A stretch of 64,000 nt of DNA from Pyxidicoccus sp. MSG2 (lineage in GTDB: Bacteria; Myxococcota; Myxococcia; Myxococcales; Myxococcaceae). The position numbers and the translations under genes are program-made. Where the stretch lies: assembly GCF_026626705.1 (NCBI RefSeq), contig NZ_JAPNKC010000001.1, positions 8,946,001 to 9,010,000 of the forward strand, written 5' to 3'. Of the stretch, positions 54,606-63,206 are shown one piece after another. The first letter of the stretch is position 1, and each line of letters starts with the position of its first letter. Under the pieces are notes generated by a model. The model searched no databases. It was given only the letters and a program-made list of their open reading frames with translations, and was not told the DNA's origin.

Positions 54606-57600
54606 TCACTGCGGGGACGGCGTGGACACCGCGTCCTTCGAGCTCGCCACCAGTTCCTCGCGGCGCAGCAGCAGGCGCGCGTTGTCCTTCGGCAGGATGC
54701 GGAGCTGGAAGCGCCGCCGGTTCGAGTCCGCTTCACCGAACACGCCCCGGTCACTCACCAGCAACAGCGCCGTGGGCACCACGAACCGTGAAGAACGGTT
54801 GCCGTAGTAGTGCACCACCACGTGGTACGGCCCCGGCGCCGCCTTGCGCGAGTGGTACAGCTCCGGCCCCAGGCCATCCGTGATGTCCCAGAAGAGCTTC
54901 CCGCCCAGCCGCGTCTCCTTGTGCTGGTAGAAGCATTTCTCGCCGTTCGGCTCGATGACCCACAGGTCGATGTCCGTGCTGTCCGAGTTCCAGTGCGTCG
55001 TGAGCTGGTAGTCGATGGGGGACACGGAGATGAGCCCGGTCATGTCTTCGTCGTCATACTTCCCCGGCTTCTCGGACAGCTCCCTGAGCCGCGCCCGCAG
55101 CACCTCGGCCGCGCCCTCCGCGCGCGGGTGGCGGGCCAGCGACCACAGCATCCGCGCGTAGTGGTACGACGCCACGACGCGCAGCTCGGACGTGTGCCGC
55201 GCCCAGCCGCGGGCAAGGACGATTTCGTAGTTCCGCGCCGCCTCCGCGTACCGGCCCGCCGCGTCCAGCGCGAGCGCCTCCTCCAGGAAGGCCTGCCCCT
55301 CGAACGGGCGGTTGAGCCGCACGTGCTCGAACAGCTCCGCGGCCGCGGGGAACTGCCCCATCGCCAGCAGTCCGTAGCCCACCAGCCGCAGCGCCTCGGC
55401 GTCCTTCGGGCGCAGCTCCACCGGAGACGACAGCGCCCGCACCGCGCCCCACGTGTCACCCGAGAAGGCCCGCTTGCGCGCCACCGCCTCGTACACCATG
55501 ACGTCATCCTTGTTGGCGCGGCGGGCCTGCCGGTACGCCAGCTCCGCCTGGAGCCGCTCCTCGCCGCCGGCGTAGGGGTCCTCGCGCAAGGGCTGGCGTT
55601 TCAGCATCGCGGACAGCGCCGTCCGCTTCTCCGTCAGCACGCGCACGACGTCCTGCCCCGACTTCTGCACCTCATCCAGGGCAATCCCCTGGAGCTTGTC
55701 CCGCCGCTGGTCCTCCTCCTTCCGGCGCAGGGCTTCCAAATCGTTCAGCTCCACGCGCTCGTCGCGGATGGCGTAGCGCGTGTAGTCGGCCTCGGACTCC
55801 AGCACGAGCATGGACGCGCGGGCATTGGCCAGCCGGTAGTGCTGGCTGAGCGCCACCGCCATCCGGTCCAGCCGCTCGTCGTCCAGGGACACCAGCCGTG
55901 CGACGAACAGCTCCGCCCACGCGCGCGGGGCGAAGGGGCTGTCTTCATCCCGGGGCAGGGGAACGCGCAGGACGCGCTCCTCGCCATTGGCGCGCGTCAC
56001 CACCACCAGCTCGGCGGCGCCGTCCTCGGGGAGCCGCCCGGCCACCTGCAGCTCCTGCCCGGGGAAGACGAGGTGCGGCCGTCCCGCGACCACCAGGTCC
56101 TTCACCGCCGCGCCCTTCACCTCCACGCGCTCCAGCACCACGGCGGCGGCACGGTGCGCCCGGGCCGCGGCCTCCACCTCGGAGCCCGAGAGCACGTTCA
56201 CCACGCGGCCACCGCTGGCGCGGGCCAGCGAGTCGAACAGCTCGGCGTTCACCGCGGCCTCTCCGAAGCGGTACGTCACCCAGCGCAGCGACTCCGCGCT
56301 GGAGTGCCGGGAGATGAGCGACTCCACGTTGCTCTGCCCCCAGGTGACGTTGCCATCCGACAGGAGGAACGCCGTCACCTTCCCGCCGGGCTGCGCGGGC
56401 TTCAGCCACTCGCCGCTGGCGCGGTCCAGTTCCGCCAGCACGCCGTCCACGTGGGAGGCGCCCTCGAGGAAGATGCGCTCCAGCTCGGCGAAGGTCTCCT
56501 TCCGGTGCCCGGCGTCGTTGGTGCGCCAGCCCGTCCCATGCAGCCAGCGCGGGCGCACGTCGAAGAGGAGGATGGCGTACTCCTGGAGCGTCGTGTCCTT
56601 CTCCAGCAGGGCGCGAAGGGTGGCCGCCTGGAGTGCCCACGCGTTGCCGTCCTCGATGGACAGCGAGGTGTCCACCACCAGCACCGCGCGTCCGGTGGGA
56701 GGCCCTTCCGCCTCCGAGGTGAGCCGCGCCGGCAGCCGCACGCGCGCATGGAACGCCTGGCCCGGCAGGCCCGCCACGTCTCGGCCCACGAGCACATCCG
56801 CCTCCGCGCGCTTCGGGGTGAGCGCCGCCGCGAGCGCGCCGTCCCCTTGCAGCTTCGCGAAGTCATACGTCCGCCACGGGCCCAGGGTGCGCGGCGCGGA
56901 CGTCTCGGGTTGCACCGTCACCGAGTCCGCCTGGCGCGGGTCCACGTGGAGGCGCGCGGACACCTGGACGTCCTTGCCTGCGCCCGCGGGCAGCGGCCAC
57001 GTGTAGCGCAGGTTCTTCCCGTCGAAGAGGAGCGTCTGCTCGTACGCGATGACCACGCGCTTGAGGGACTTCGGCGGCAGGGGGAAGACGCGGGCGCTGA
57101 AGGTGGAGGCGCCCGCCCACTCCAGCAGCGCCGGGTCCACGTTGCGGCGGACAATCTCCTCGTAGACTTCCCGGGCGCGCTTCTGCTCGACGACGCGGGC
57201 CTCCTGGCGCTCGCCCCAGGAGCGCTTCGCCCCCTTCGGGCTGGGAGGCGCGGCGGCTCCCAGTTCTTCCACTCGCGCCGAGTCGTCCCCCAGTGGCGGC
57301 AGCAGGTCCGAGGACTGGAAGAGGGAAGGCGTGTTGACGGAGACCGAGCCGGAGTAGAGCGCGAAGCCGGCCACGGCCGCGCCGCCGGGGAGCGGGTAGT
57401 AGAAGGTGCCTTCGAGGTTGCGGTTCGTGTCGTTCTCGAAGAGGTGGTCCACCACGGTGCGGGCGCGGGCGCCCTGGATGTATGTCACCACGCGGATGGC
57501 ACGCGTCTTGAGGGGCTGGTAGCGGCCGGACTCGTCCATGACGAGCACCTTCGCCGCGCGGGGCGCCGCCTCCACCTTGGGCAGCACCGGGGTGGGGAGG

Positions 57601-58334
57601 TCCTCGGCCGCGTCAGCAGAGGCCTTCGACGGCTTGGCCGCGGAGCCGCCCGCACTCCCACCCTTGATGATCTGGATGATTTCACGGCGCTTCTGCTGGA
57701 GCTCCCGGGGCTGCGCCTCGCCCGCGGAGCCGGGCCGTTCCGCCACCACTCCGCCGAGCGAGCCCCCCACGACGCCGCCCACCACGCCACCGACGACTCC
57801 GCCTTCGACGACTTCCTCGACGGGTTCCGCGGCGGGTGCCGCGGCCGCGCGAGGGGGCGGGGGCGGGGCGGCCACGGCCATGGGCTCGGCATCGTCCCGG
57901 ACCTCGCCCTCATCGCGCTCCAGCGCGTCGTTGGTCGCGGCGCGCGCCTGGAGCCGCTCCTGCCGCTCCCGCTCGGAGAGCGCGGCGTTGCGCCGCTGCT
58001 CCTCGCGCTCCCGTTCGGAGAGCGCGGCGCGGAGCCGCTGCTCCTCGAGCTCCTCCCCGGAGCGGAGCAGCTTCGCGATCTGCTCCTCGCTGAGCACCTG
58101 CGGGTCGGCCACGGAGTCGCGCAGCTCCGCGAGGTCGACCACGCCCGGGTCGGGCTGGCCTGGCGCCGTGGTGGGCGCCACGAGCCCGGCCTTCTCGAAG
58201 GGGGGCGTCAGCGCGGCCCGGGCAGGTGTCTCCGGTTCCGGCGTGGCGGGAGGCGTCGAGGTCGAACCGCGGTTGCAGCCCGCCACGACGAGGCACGTCA
58301 GCAGCACGGCGGTAGAGAAGCGCGTGAGGTGCAT
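54606..58334 (-). CDS. VIT / von Willebrand A domain lipoprotein with TPR-like region
   Basis: 1242 residues from ATG 58334. A lipoprotein signal ends at C20 (CLVVAGC). Residues 75-145 are an Arg/Glu-rich coiled coil with repeats of ALSERERxE. Residues around 190-210 contain a glycine zipper (VVGGVVGGVVGGSLGGVV). Then come a VIT domain (about 290-520, with FENDTNRNLEGTFYYPLPGG), a VWA domain with MIDAS DTSLS near 615 and LLSDGNVTWG near 700, a TPR-like helical part (about 1000-1130) and a C-terminal beta domain (DSTDIDLWVIEPNGEKC, VVHYYGN) of the DUF2135 type. Such proteins are surface or periplasmic adhesion or scaffold modules. The last 230 residues may bind a partner. Confidence 0.88.
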   Translation of the reverse strand: MHLTRFSTAVLLTCLVVAGCNRGSTSTPPATPEPETPARAALTPPFEKAGLVAPTTAPGQPDPGVVDLAELRDSVADPQVLSEEQIAKLLRSGEELEEQRLRAALSEREREEQRRNAALSERERQERLQARAATNDALERDEGEVRDDAEPMAVAAPPPPPRAAAAPAAEPVEEVVEGGVVGGVVGGVVGGSLGGVVAERPGSAGEAQPRELQQKRREIIQIIKGGSAGGSAAKPSKASADAAEDLPTPVLPKVEAAPRAAKVLVMDESGRYQPLKTRAIRVVTYIQGARARTVVDHLFENDTNRNLEGTFYYPLPGGAAVAGFALYSGSVSVNTPSLFQSSDLLPPLGDDSARVEELGAAAPPSPKGAKRSWGERQEARVVEQKRAREVYEEIVRRNVDPALLEWAGASTFSARVFPLPPKSLKRVVIAYEQTLLFDGKNLRYTWPLPAGAGKDVQVSARLHVDPRQADSVTVQPETSAPRTLGPWRTYDFAKLQGDGALAAALTPKRAEADVLVGRDVAGLPGQAFHARVRLPARLTSEAEGPPTGRAVLVVDTSLSIEDGNAWALQAATLRALLEKDTTLQEYAILLFDVRPRWLHGTGWRTNDAGHRKETFAELERIFLEGASHVDGVLAELDRASGEWLKPAQPGGKVTAFLLSDGNVTWGQSNVESLISRHSSAESLRWVTYRFGEAAVNAELFDSLARASGGRVVNVLSGSEVEAAARAHRAAAVVLERVEVKGAAVKDLVVAGRPHLVFPGQELQVAGRLPEDGAAELVVVTRANGEERVLRVPLPRDEDSPFAPRAWAELFVARLVSLDDERLDRMAVALSQHYRLANARASMLVLESEADYTRYAIRDERVELNDLEALRRKEEDQRRDKLQGIALDEVQKSGQDVVRVLTEKRTALSAMLKRQPLREDPYAGGEERLQAELAYRQARRANKDDVMVYEAVARKRAFSGDTWGAVRALSSPVELRPKDAEALRLVGYGLLAMGQFPAAAELFEHVRLNRPFEGQAFLEEALALDAAGRYAEAARNYEIVLARGWARHTSELRVVASYHYARMLWSLARHPRAEGAAEVLRARLRELSEKPGKYDDEDMTGLISVSPIDYQLTTHWNSDSTDIDLWVIEPNGEKCFYQHKETRLGGKLFWDITDGLGPELYHSRKAAPGPYHVVVHYYGNRSSRFVVPTALLLVSDRGVFGEADSNRRRFQLRILPKDNARLLLRREELVASSKDAVSTPSPQ

Positions 58335-58492
58335 GGTGGGGGACGTTAACCCAACGCCCTTCGCCCCGTCGCCTGCCCCCCGGACGGGCACCCCAGGCCC
58401 GGCCCGTGCGCCCGGTGGTGCTTGTGACCCGGGCCTCGCATCCCAACCGTGAGCGGACAGAGAACTCCAACGAGGGGACGGCACCGCACCGC

Positions 58493-60349
58493 ATGAGCAC
58501 GCTCTCCATCAGCGACTACGCCCTGCTGTCGGACTGCCGCACGGCGGCCCTGGTGAGCCGGATGGGCTCGGTGGACTGGCTCTGCTTCCCCCGCTTCGAC
58601 GGGCCCTCCGTCTTCGCCCGGCTCCTCGACGCGAAGGCGGGTCACTTCTCGCTGCGCCCCGAGGGCGAGGCCCGCGCCACGCGCCGCTACCGCGAGCAGA
58701 CGCTCGTGCTGGAGACCACCTTCCATACGCCGACGGGCACGGTGGTGCTGCGGGACGCCCTGGCGATGGGCAGCCACGAGCGCGGGCACGAGCTGGGCCG
58801 CGCCTCGCCCGGTGTGTTGCTGCGCCATGTCACGTGTACTCGAGGCGAAGTCACGCTCGCGCTCGAGCTGGGCGCCAGGCCGGAGTACGGGCTCATCTCC
58901 CCGTCCCTTCGCCAGAAGGACGGCGGTGTGGAGTGCCGGGGTGGGGCGGAGGCGCTGCTATTGGCCTCGGCGGTGCCGCTGCGTCTGGAAGGCTCGGACG
59001 TCCGGGCGACCTTCACCCTGCGCGCTGGCGAGTCCACCGGCTTCGCGGTGCAGCACCAGCTCACCTGGTCGGAGCCGGTGGCGCTGTGGACGCAGGAGAA
59101 GATTGCCCGCCGTCTGGAGGACACGACGGAGACCTGGCGCTCCTGGTCCGACGCGCACCAGGGCTACGAGGGCCCGTGGCGCGAGCTCGTCCACCACAGC
59201 GGCCGCGTGCTGCAAGGGCTCACCTTCCAGCCCACGGGCGCCGTCATCGCCGCGCCCACCACGTCACTGCCGGAGGAGCTGGGCGGCGTGCGCAACTGGG
59301 ACTACCGCTATACGTGGCTGCGCGATGCCAGCTTCACCCTGGACGCGCTCTGGGTGGCGGCCTGTCCGGACGAGGCGGAGCGCTACTTCCAGTTCCTCGC
59401 GGAGGCGGCGCAGTCGCAGCTCGCCAGCGGGCAGGAACTGCAGGCCATGTTCGGCGTCGGCGGCGAGCACGACCTCACCGAGCGCACGTTGTGTCACCTC
59501 TCCGGCTGGCGCGGCAGCGCGCCGGTGCGCGTGGGCAACGACGCCTGGAAGCAACGCCAGCTCGACGTCTACGGCGAGCTGCTGGGCTCCGCGCACCGGC
59601 TGGAGGACCTGCTGGACAAGACGGACGGCGCCTTCCGCCGCTTCCTGGTGGACGCCGCGGAGATGGCGGCGAAGCGCTGGAAGCAGAAGGACCAGGGCCT
59701 CTGGGAGATGCGCTGCGAGCCACGCCACTTCGTCCACTCGAAGCTGATGTGCTGGGTGGCGTTGGACAGGGCCGTCCGCCTGGCGGAGCGACTGGAAGCC
59801 GGGGACCGCGTGGAGCGCTGGCGCCGCACGCGCGACGACATCCGCCGGGCGCTGCTGGAGGAGGGCTGGAACGAGGACGTGGGCGCCTTCACGCAGGCCT
59901 TTGGCTCGGACGTCCTGGACGCCGCGTGCCTGATGATTCCCATCGTCGGCTTCCTGCCCGCGGATGACCCTCGGGTGCGCTCCACCGTGCGGGCCATCCA
60001 GACGCACCTCACGGACCGCAACGGGCTCGTCCACCGCTACCGCATGGACGACGGGGTGGAGGGCGGGGAGGGCGCATTCCTCCTGTGCACCTTCTGGCTC
60101 GCGCAGGTGCAGGCGATGGCGGGCGAGCTGGAGGCGGCCACCGTCACCTTCACCCGCGCCGCGTCCTTCGCCAACGACGTGGGCCTGCTGGCCGAAGAGG
60201 TGGACGAGGAGCGGCGCGTGGTGCTCGGCAACTACCCGCAGGCCTTCAGCCACGTGGGGCTGGTGAACGCGGCCTGGGCCATCTCCCAGGCGCGTGCGCG
60301 CCCCGGCCGACCCGACGACTCGACCGAGGCGGCGACCGCCGCGGGCTGA
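58493..60349 (+). CDS. Glycoside hydrolase family 15 (glucoamylase/trehalase-like)
   Basis: 618 residues from ATG 58493. The N-terminal 250 residues are the beta-sandwich of bacterial GH15 (ISDYALLSDCRTAALVSRMG and VDWLCFPRFDGPSVFARLLD). The (alpha/alpha)6 barrel has GVRNWDYRYTWLRDASFTLDA near 265-285 and the second catalytic Glu region AEEVDEERRVVLGNYPQAFSHVGLVNAA near 565-592. No signal peptide, so it is cytoplasmic. Known relatives act as trehalases or as glucan 1,4-alpha-glucosidases. It is divergent from the VIT/VWA gene and convergent with the S9 peptidase. Confidence 0.9.
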   Translation: MSTLSISDYALLSDCRTAALVSRMGSVDWLCFPRFDGPSVFARLLDAKAGHFSLRPEGEARATRRYREQTLVLETTFHTPTGTVVLRDALAMGSHERGHELGRASPGVLLRHVTCTRGEVTLALELGARPEYGLISPSLRQKDGGVECRGGAEALLLASAVPLRLEGSDVRATFTLRAGESTGFAVQHQLTWSEPVALWTQEKIARRLEDTTETWRSWSDAHQGYEGPWRELVHHSGRVLQGLTFQPTGAVIAAPTTSLPEELGGVRNWDYRYTWLRDASFTLDALWVAACPDEAERYFQFLAEAAQSQLASGQELQAMFGVGGEHDLTERTLCHLSGWRGSAPVRVGNDAWKQRQLDVYGELLGSAHRLEDLLDKTDGAFRRFLVDAAEMAAKRWKQKDQGLWEMRCEPRHFVHSKLMCWVALDRAVRLAERLEAGDRVERWRRTRDDIRRALLEEGWNEDVGAFTQAFGSDVLDAACLMIPIVGFLPADDPRVRSTVRAIQTHLTDRNGLVHRYRMDDGVEGGEGAFLLCTFWLAQVQAMAGELEAATVTFTRAASFANDVGLLAEEVDEERRVVLGNYPQAFSHVGLVNAAWAISQARARPGRPDDSTEAATAAG

Positions 60350-60370
60350 GCGGTTGCGGAATGCGGCCGG

Positions 60371-62479
60371 CTACCTCGCGCCCACCTTTCCGGCGGGTGC
60401 CGCATGGGCCTCCAGGAAGCGGGCCGCGCGGGAGAGGAACTCGATGAGGTTCTCCTTCCGCGCGAGCGAGTGTCCCTCGTTGTCGGCCACCATGTACTCG
60501 ACGGGCACCTTGCGCTCGCGCAGGGCGCGGACGATGAGGTCCGACTCGCTGCGCGGCACGCGCGGGTCATTGGCGCCTGCGTAGACGAAGAGCGGGTCGA
60601 CGATGCGGTCCACGTCCTTGAGCGGGGAGATGGACTCCAGGAAGGCGGCGTCCTTGTCCGGGTCGCCGAACTCCACCAGGAAGATTTCGCGGATGAAGCC
60701 ACTGGTCGTGGCCATGAACGTCTTCAGGTCCGCCACGCCGAACAGGTCCACGCCCGCGCGCCACAAATCAGGCATGCGGGTGAGCCCCACCAGCACGGTG
60801 TAGCCGCCATAGCTGCCGCCGAAGATGATGACGCGGTCCGGGTCCGCCCAGGGCTGGGACGCCGCCCACCGGCCGGTGGCCTCGATGTCCTTGAACGCCG
60901 CCGGGCGCGCCGGCCCGTTGTCTCCCTCCTCGAACGCACGCCCGAAGCCGTCGGAGCCGCGCACGTTCGGCTCCACCCAGGCGTAACCCTGTGACAGGAA
61001 GAACGCAGTCATCGGCGACCAGCGAATCTGCGAGGTTCCGGAAGGCCCACCGTGATAGCTGACGATGACCGGCAGCTTCCCGGTGCGCTGCTTCGGCAGG
61101 TAGACGTTGACGGGCAGCTCCAACCCGTCGTGCGCGCGGACGGAGGTGATGCTCACGTCCATGGCGGGCACCTCCTTCAGGGACGTGCGCGGCTCACGGC
61201 GCAGCGGTGACACCTTGCCCGTCTTCGTGTCCACCACCCAGACGTCGGTGGGCGCCGTGGGCGTGGACCACTGGGCGGTGAGGCGCCGGCCGTCCTCGGA
61301 GAACCGGCCCAGGCTGCCCTGGCCCAGAGGCATGGCGATGCGGGCACGGGACTTCAGCGTGCGCGCATCCAGCAGCCGGAGCTCGCTCCGGTTGCCTGCT
61401 CCGAGCGAGAGGCCGACCAGGCCGCCCACCTTGGAGACCTCGACGCTGTTGATTTGCGCGGTGGCGGGGGCCGTCTCCACGTACCGCGCCTTCTCCTCGC
61501 CGCTCTCCGCGTCGAGCGCCAGCAGCCACGCCTGCTCACCGCCGCCGTCGGTGGCCACGTACACCGTCTTCCCGTCTGGAGAGAAGCGGGCGTCGAAGAC
61601 GGCCACCTTGCCCTCGCGCGGGTAGAGCGGCCGCGTCTGGCCGGACGCGAGGTCCACGCGCAGGAGGTAGTTCTCCGAGCGCGACGGGTAGCGCACGTAG
61701 AGGCCCGCTTTGCCGTCGCGGCTCACGTCGGTGAGGAAGCCCGGCAGGTCCTCGCGGTACACCACTCGGGACGCGCCCCCGGAGACGGGCACCGCGTACA
61801 GCGTGGTCTGTGCCTCGTTCATGGGCCGCCCGCTGAAGTACACGGTGTCCGGCGCCAGGTCGGGCACGAGCGCGTTGTCGCGGTTGAGCTTCTCGCCCGC
61901 GGTGAGCTCCACCGGCGCGGAGCCGTCCAGTCCCACCTTCCAGATGGACCAGTTCTCGTCGGCGCCGGTGTCGGAGAGGAACACCAGCGAGCGGCCATCC
62001 GGCGTCGTCGTGAGCTGCGACACGCGCTCGCCCCACTCGAAGAGGCGCTTCGCGGGCGCGTCGGGGCGCCGGGCGTCGGCCACGTAGACCTGGGGCAGGC
62101 CGTCGCGGCTGGAGATGAAGAGGGCCTGCTTGCCGTCACGGGTGAGCTGGGGCTCCAGGTTGACGAAGGCGTCCACCAGCGGCGTCACCTTGCGCCCCAA
62201 TTCGGCGATGCGCGCCGCGTCCGCGCCGGTGGGAACGTCCGGCGCCACCTTCTCCGGTTTCACCTCCGCGTCCGCGGGAGCGGGGCCCCCGGACGTCGCG
62301 GGCCCCGCGCTGGCCTGCGCGCCGTCAACGGGGACGGCACCCGGCATGCCCGTCGCGCCGGCCGGGGTGGTGGCGTCCGGCGCGGTGGCGGTGGGAGGGG
62401 CTTCCGGCGGCGGCTGGGGCTGCGGCGAGCTCGCGCAGGCGGTCAGCAGCGTGACGAGTGCGAACAGGAAGGAGCGCAT
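60371..62479 (-). CDS. S9-family prolyl oligopeptidase lipoprotein
   Basis: 702 residues from ATG 62479. A lipoprotein signal ends at C15 (TLLTAC). A Pro/Ala/Thr-rich linker (20-75) leads to a beta-propeller of TolB/WD-type repeats (FISSRDGLPQVYVADA, TPDGRSLVFLSDTGADENW, FSPDGKTVYVATDGG) to about residue 435. The catalytic domain has GGSYGGYTVLVG with Ser near 556, GANDPRVP (Asp near 639) and DNEGHSL (His near 669), the S9 triad. It should cut oligopeptides in the periplasm. It is convergent with the GH15 gene. Confidence 0.92.
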   Translation of the reverse strand: MRSFLFALVTLLTACASSPQPQPPPEAPPTATAPDATTPAGATGMPGAVPVDGAQASAGPATSGGPAPADAEVKPEKVAPDVPTGADAARIAELGRKVTPLVDAFVNLEPQLTRDGKQALFISSRDGLPQVYVADARRPDAPAKRLFEWGERVSQLTTTPDGRSLVFLSDTGADENWSIWKVGLDGSAPVELTAGEKLNRDNALVPDLAPDTVYFSGRPMNEAQTTLYAVPVSGGASRVVYREDLPGFLTDVSRDGKAGLYVRYPSRSENYLLRVDLASGQTRPLYPREGKVAVFDARFSPDGKTVYVATDGGGEQAWLLALDAESGEEKARYVETAPATAQINSVEVSKVGGLVGLSLGAGNRSELRLLDARTLKSRARIAMPLGQGSLGRFSEDGRRLTAQWSTPTAPTDVWVVDTKTGKVSPLRREPRTSLKEVPAMDVSITSVRAHDGLELPVNVYLPKQRTGKLPVIVSYHGGPSGTSQIRWSPMTAFFLSQGYAWVEPNVRGSDGFGRAFEEGDNGPARPAAFKDIEATGRWAASQPWADPDRVIIFGGSYGGYTVLVGLTRMPDLWRAGVDLFGVADLKTFMATTSGFIREIFLVEFGDPDKDAAFLESISPLKDVDRIVDPLFVYAGANDPRVPRSESDLIVRALRERKVPVEYMVADNEGHSLARKENLIEFLSRAARFLEAHAAPAGKVGAR

Positions 62480-62559
62480 GGCGCGGCAAGCTACAGCGCC
62501 GCGCCGGGGACTCCATTCCGGCGCTCCGGGCGTCTGTCAGGCCCTGCACAGGGCGCGGC

Positions 62560-62946
62560 TCAATCCAGGTAGCCCCAGCGGTCCTCCTCGAGGACGTAGA
62601 AGGGGCGGCCGAAGGGAATCACCTCCGTCCAGCCCAGCACGTGCCGTGTCGAGTCGCCGTTCGGCTCGTAGGTGAAGCCGAAGTGCGGCCCGTCGTACTT
62701 CGCGCGGGGGAGCTCCGGCAGGAAGCCGGGGACCAGTTCCTCCAGCGTGGCGGGGAACCGGCCGTGCTTCGCCTGGAAGGCCCGGCAGGCGGCGATGAGG
62801 ACGTCCGCGTTCTTCCGGGCCCGCTCGCTCCCCGCGCGGTCGGGCCGGAGGACGACGTACACCGTCATCAGCCCGCTGGCGACATTCCCCACGAACCGCG
62901 CCGTGGTGGCGAGGAGCCGGTGGACGGCTCCCTTCTGCGTGGACAT
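62560..62946 (-). CDS. Small membrane-associated protein of unknown function
   Basis: 128 residues from ATG 62946. A moderately hydrophobic segment near 14-33 (RFVGNVASGLMTVYVVLRP) may be a membrane helix. The rest has IAACRAFQAKHGRFPATLEELVP near 52-74 and FGFTYEPNGDSTRHVLGW near 88, a pattern also seen in type II secretion pseudopilins (helix, then a KYGRYPATLEEL-like loop), but the canonical prepilin cleavage site is missing. Family uncertain. It is divergent from the small acidic gene at 63011. Confidence 0.75.
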   Translation of the reverse strand: MSTQKGAVHRLLATTARFVGNVASGLMTVYVVLRPDRAGSERARKNADVLIAACRAFQAKHGRFPATLEELVPGFLPELPRAKYDGPHFGFTYEPNGDSTRHVLGWTEVIPFGRPFYVLEEDRWGYLD

Positions 62947-63010
62947 GCGTGCCCTCCGGCGCGAGTCCTCATCTTCCCACGGCTGACTATCTTCGCTGAA
63001 GGGAGGACTC

Positions 63011-63199
63011 ATGCCGGACATCGACGAACGCCGACGCATGGGCGAGCCAGAAGAGGACGTGCTGGAGCGCCAGGGCGCCTACGTGGAAGAGGAGCCCGGC
63101 CACACGCCGGGCTGTGCCGAGGGAGATGACGAGGAGGCGCCGCACCGGACGCATCCCTGGCCGGACCCGGACAAGACGCCGGGGCGCGCGGAGGGCTGA
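63011..63199 (+). CDS. 62-residue acidic protein
   Basis: Begins at ATG 63011 with GGGAGG four bases upstream. The sequence is highly charged and Glu/Asp/Pro-rich (EPEEDVLERQGAYVEEEPG, then CAEGDDEEAPHRTHPWPDPD), with one Cys, and is likely disordered. No family was recognised. The strong ribosome site and good coding bias support a real gene. It is divergent from the small membrane protein gene and nearly touches the MFS transporter gene on the other strand. Confidence 0.65.
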   Translation: MPDIDERRRMGEPEEDVLERQGAYVEEEPGHTPGCAEGDDEEAPHRTHPWPDPDKTPGRAEG

Positions 63200-63206
63200 G
63201 CGCGGC

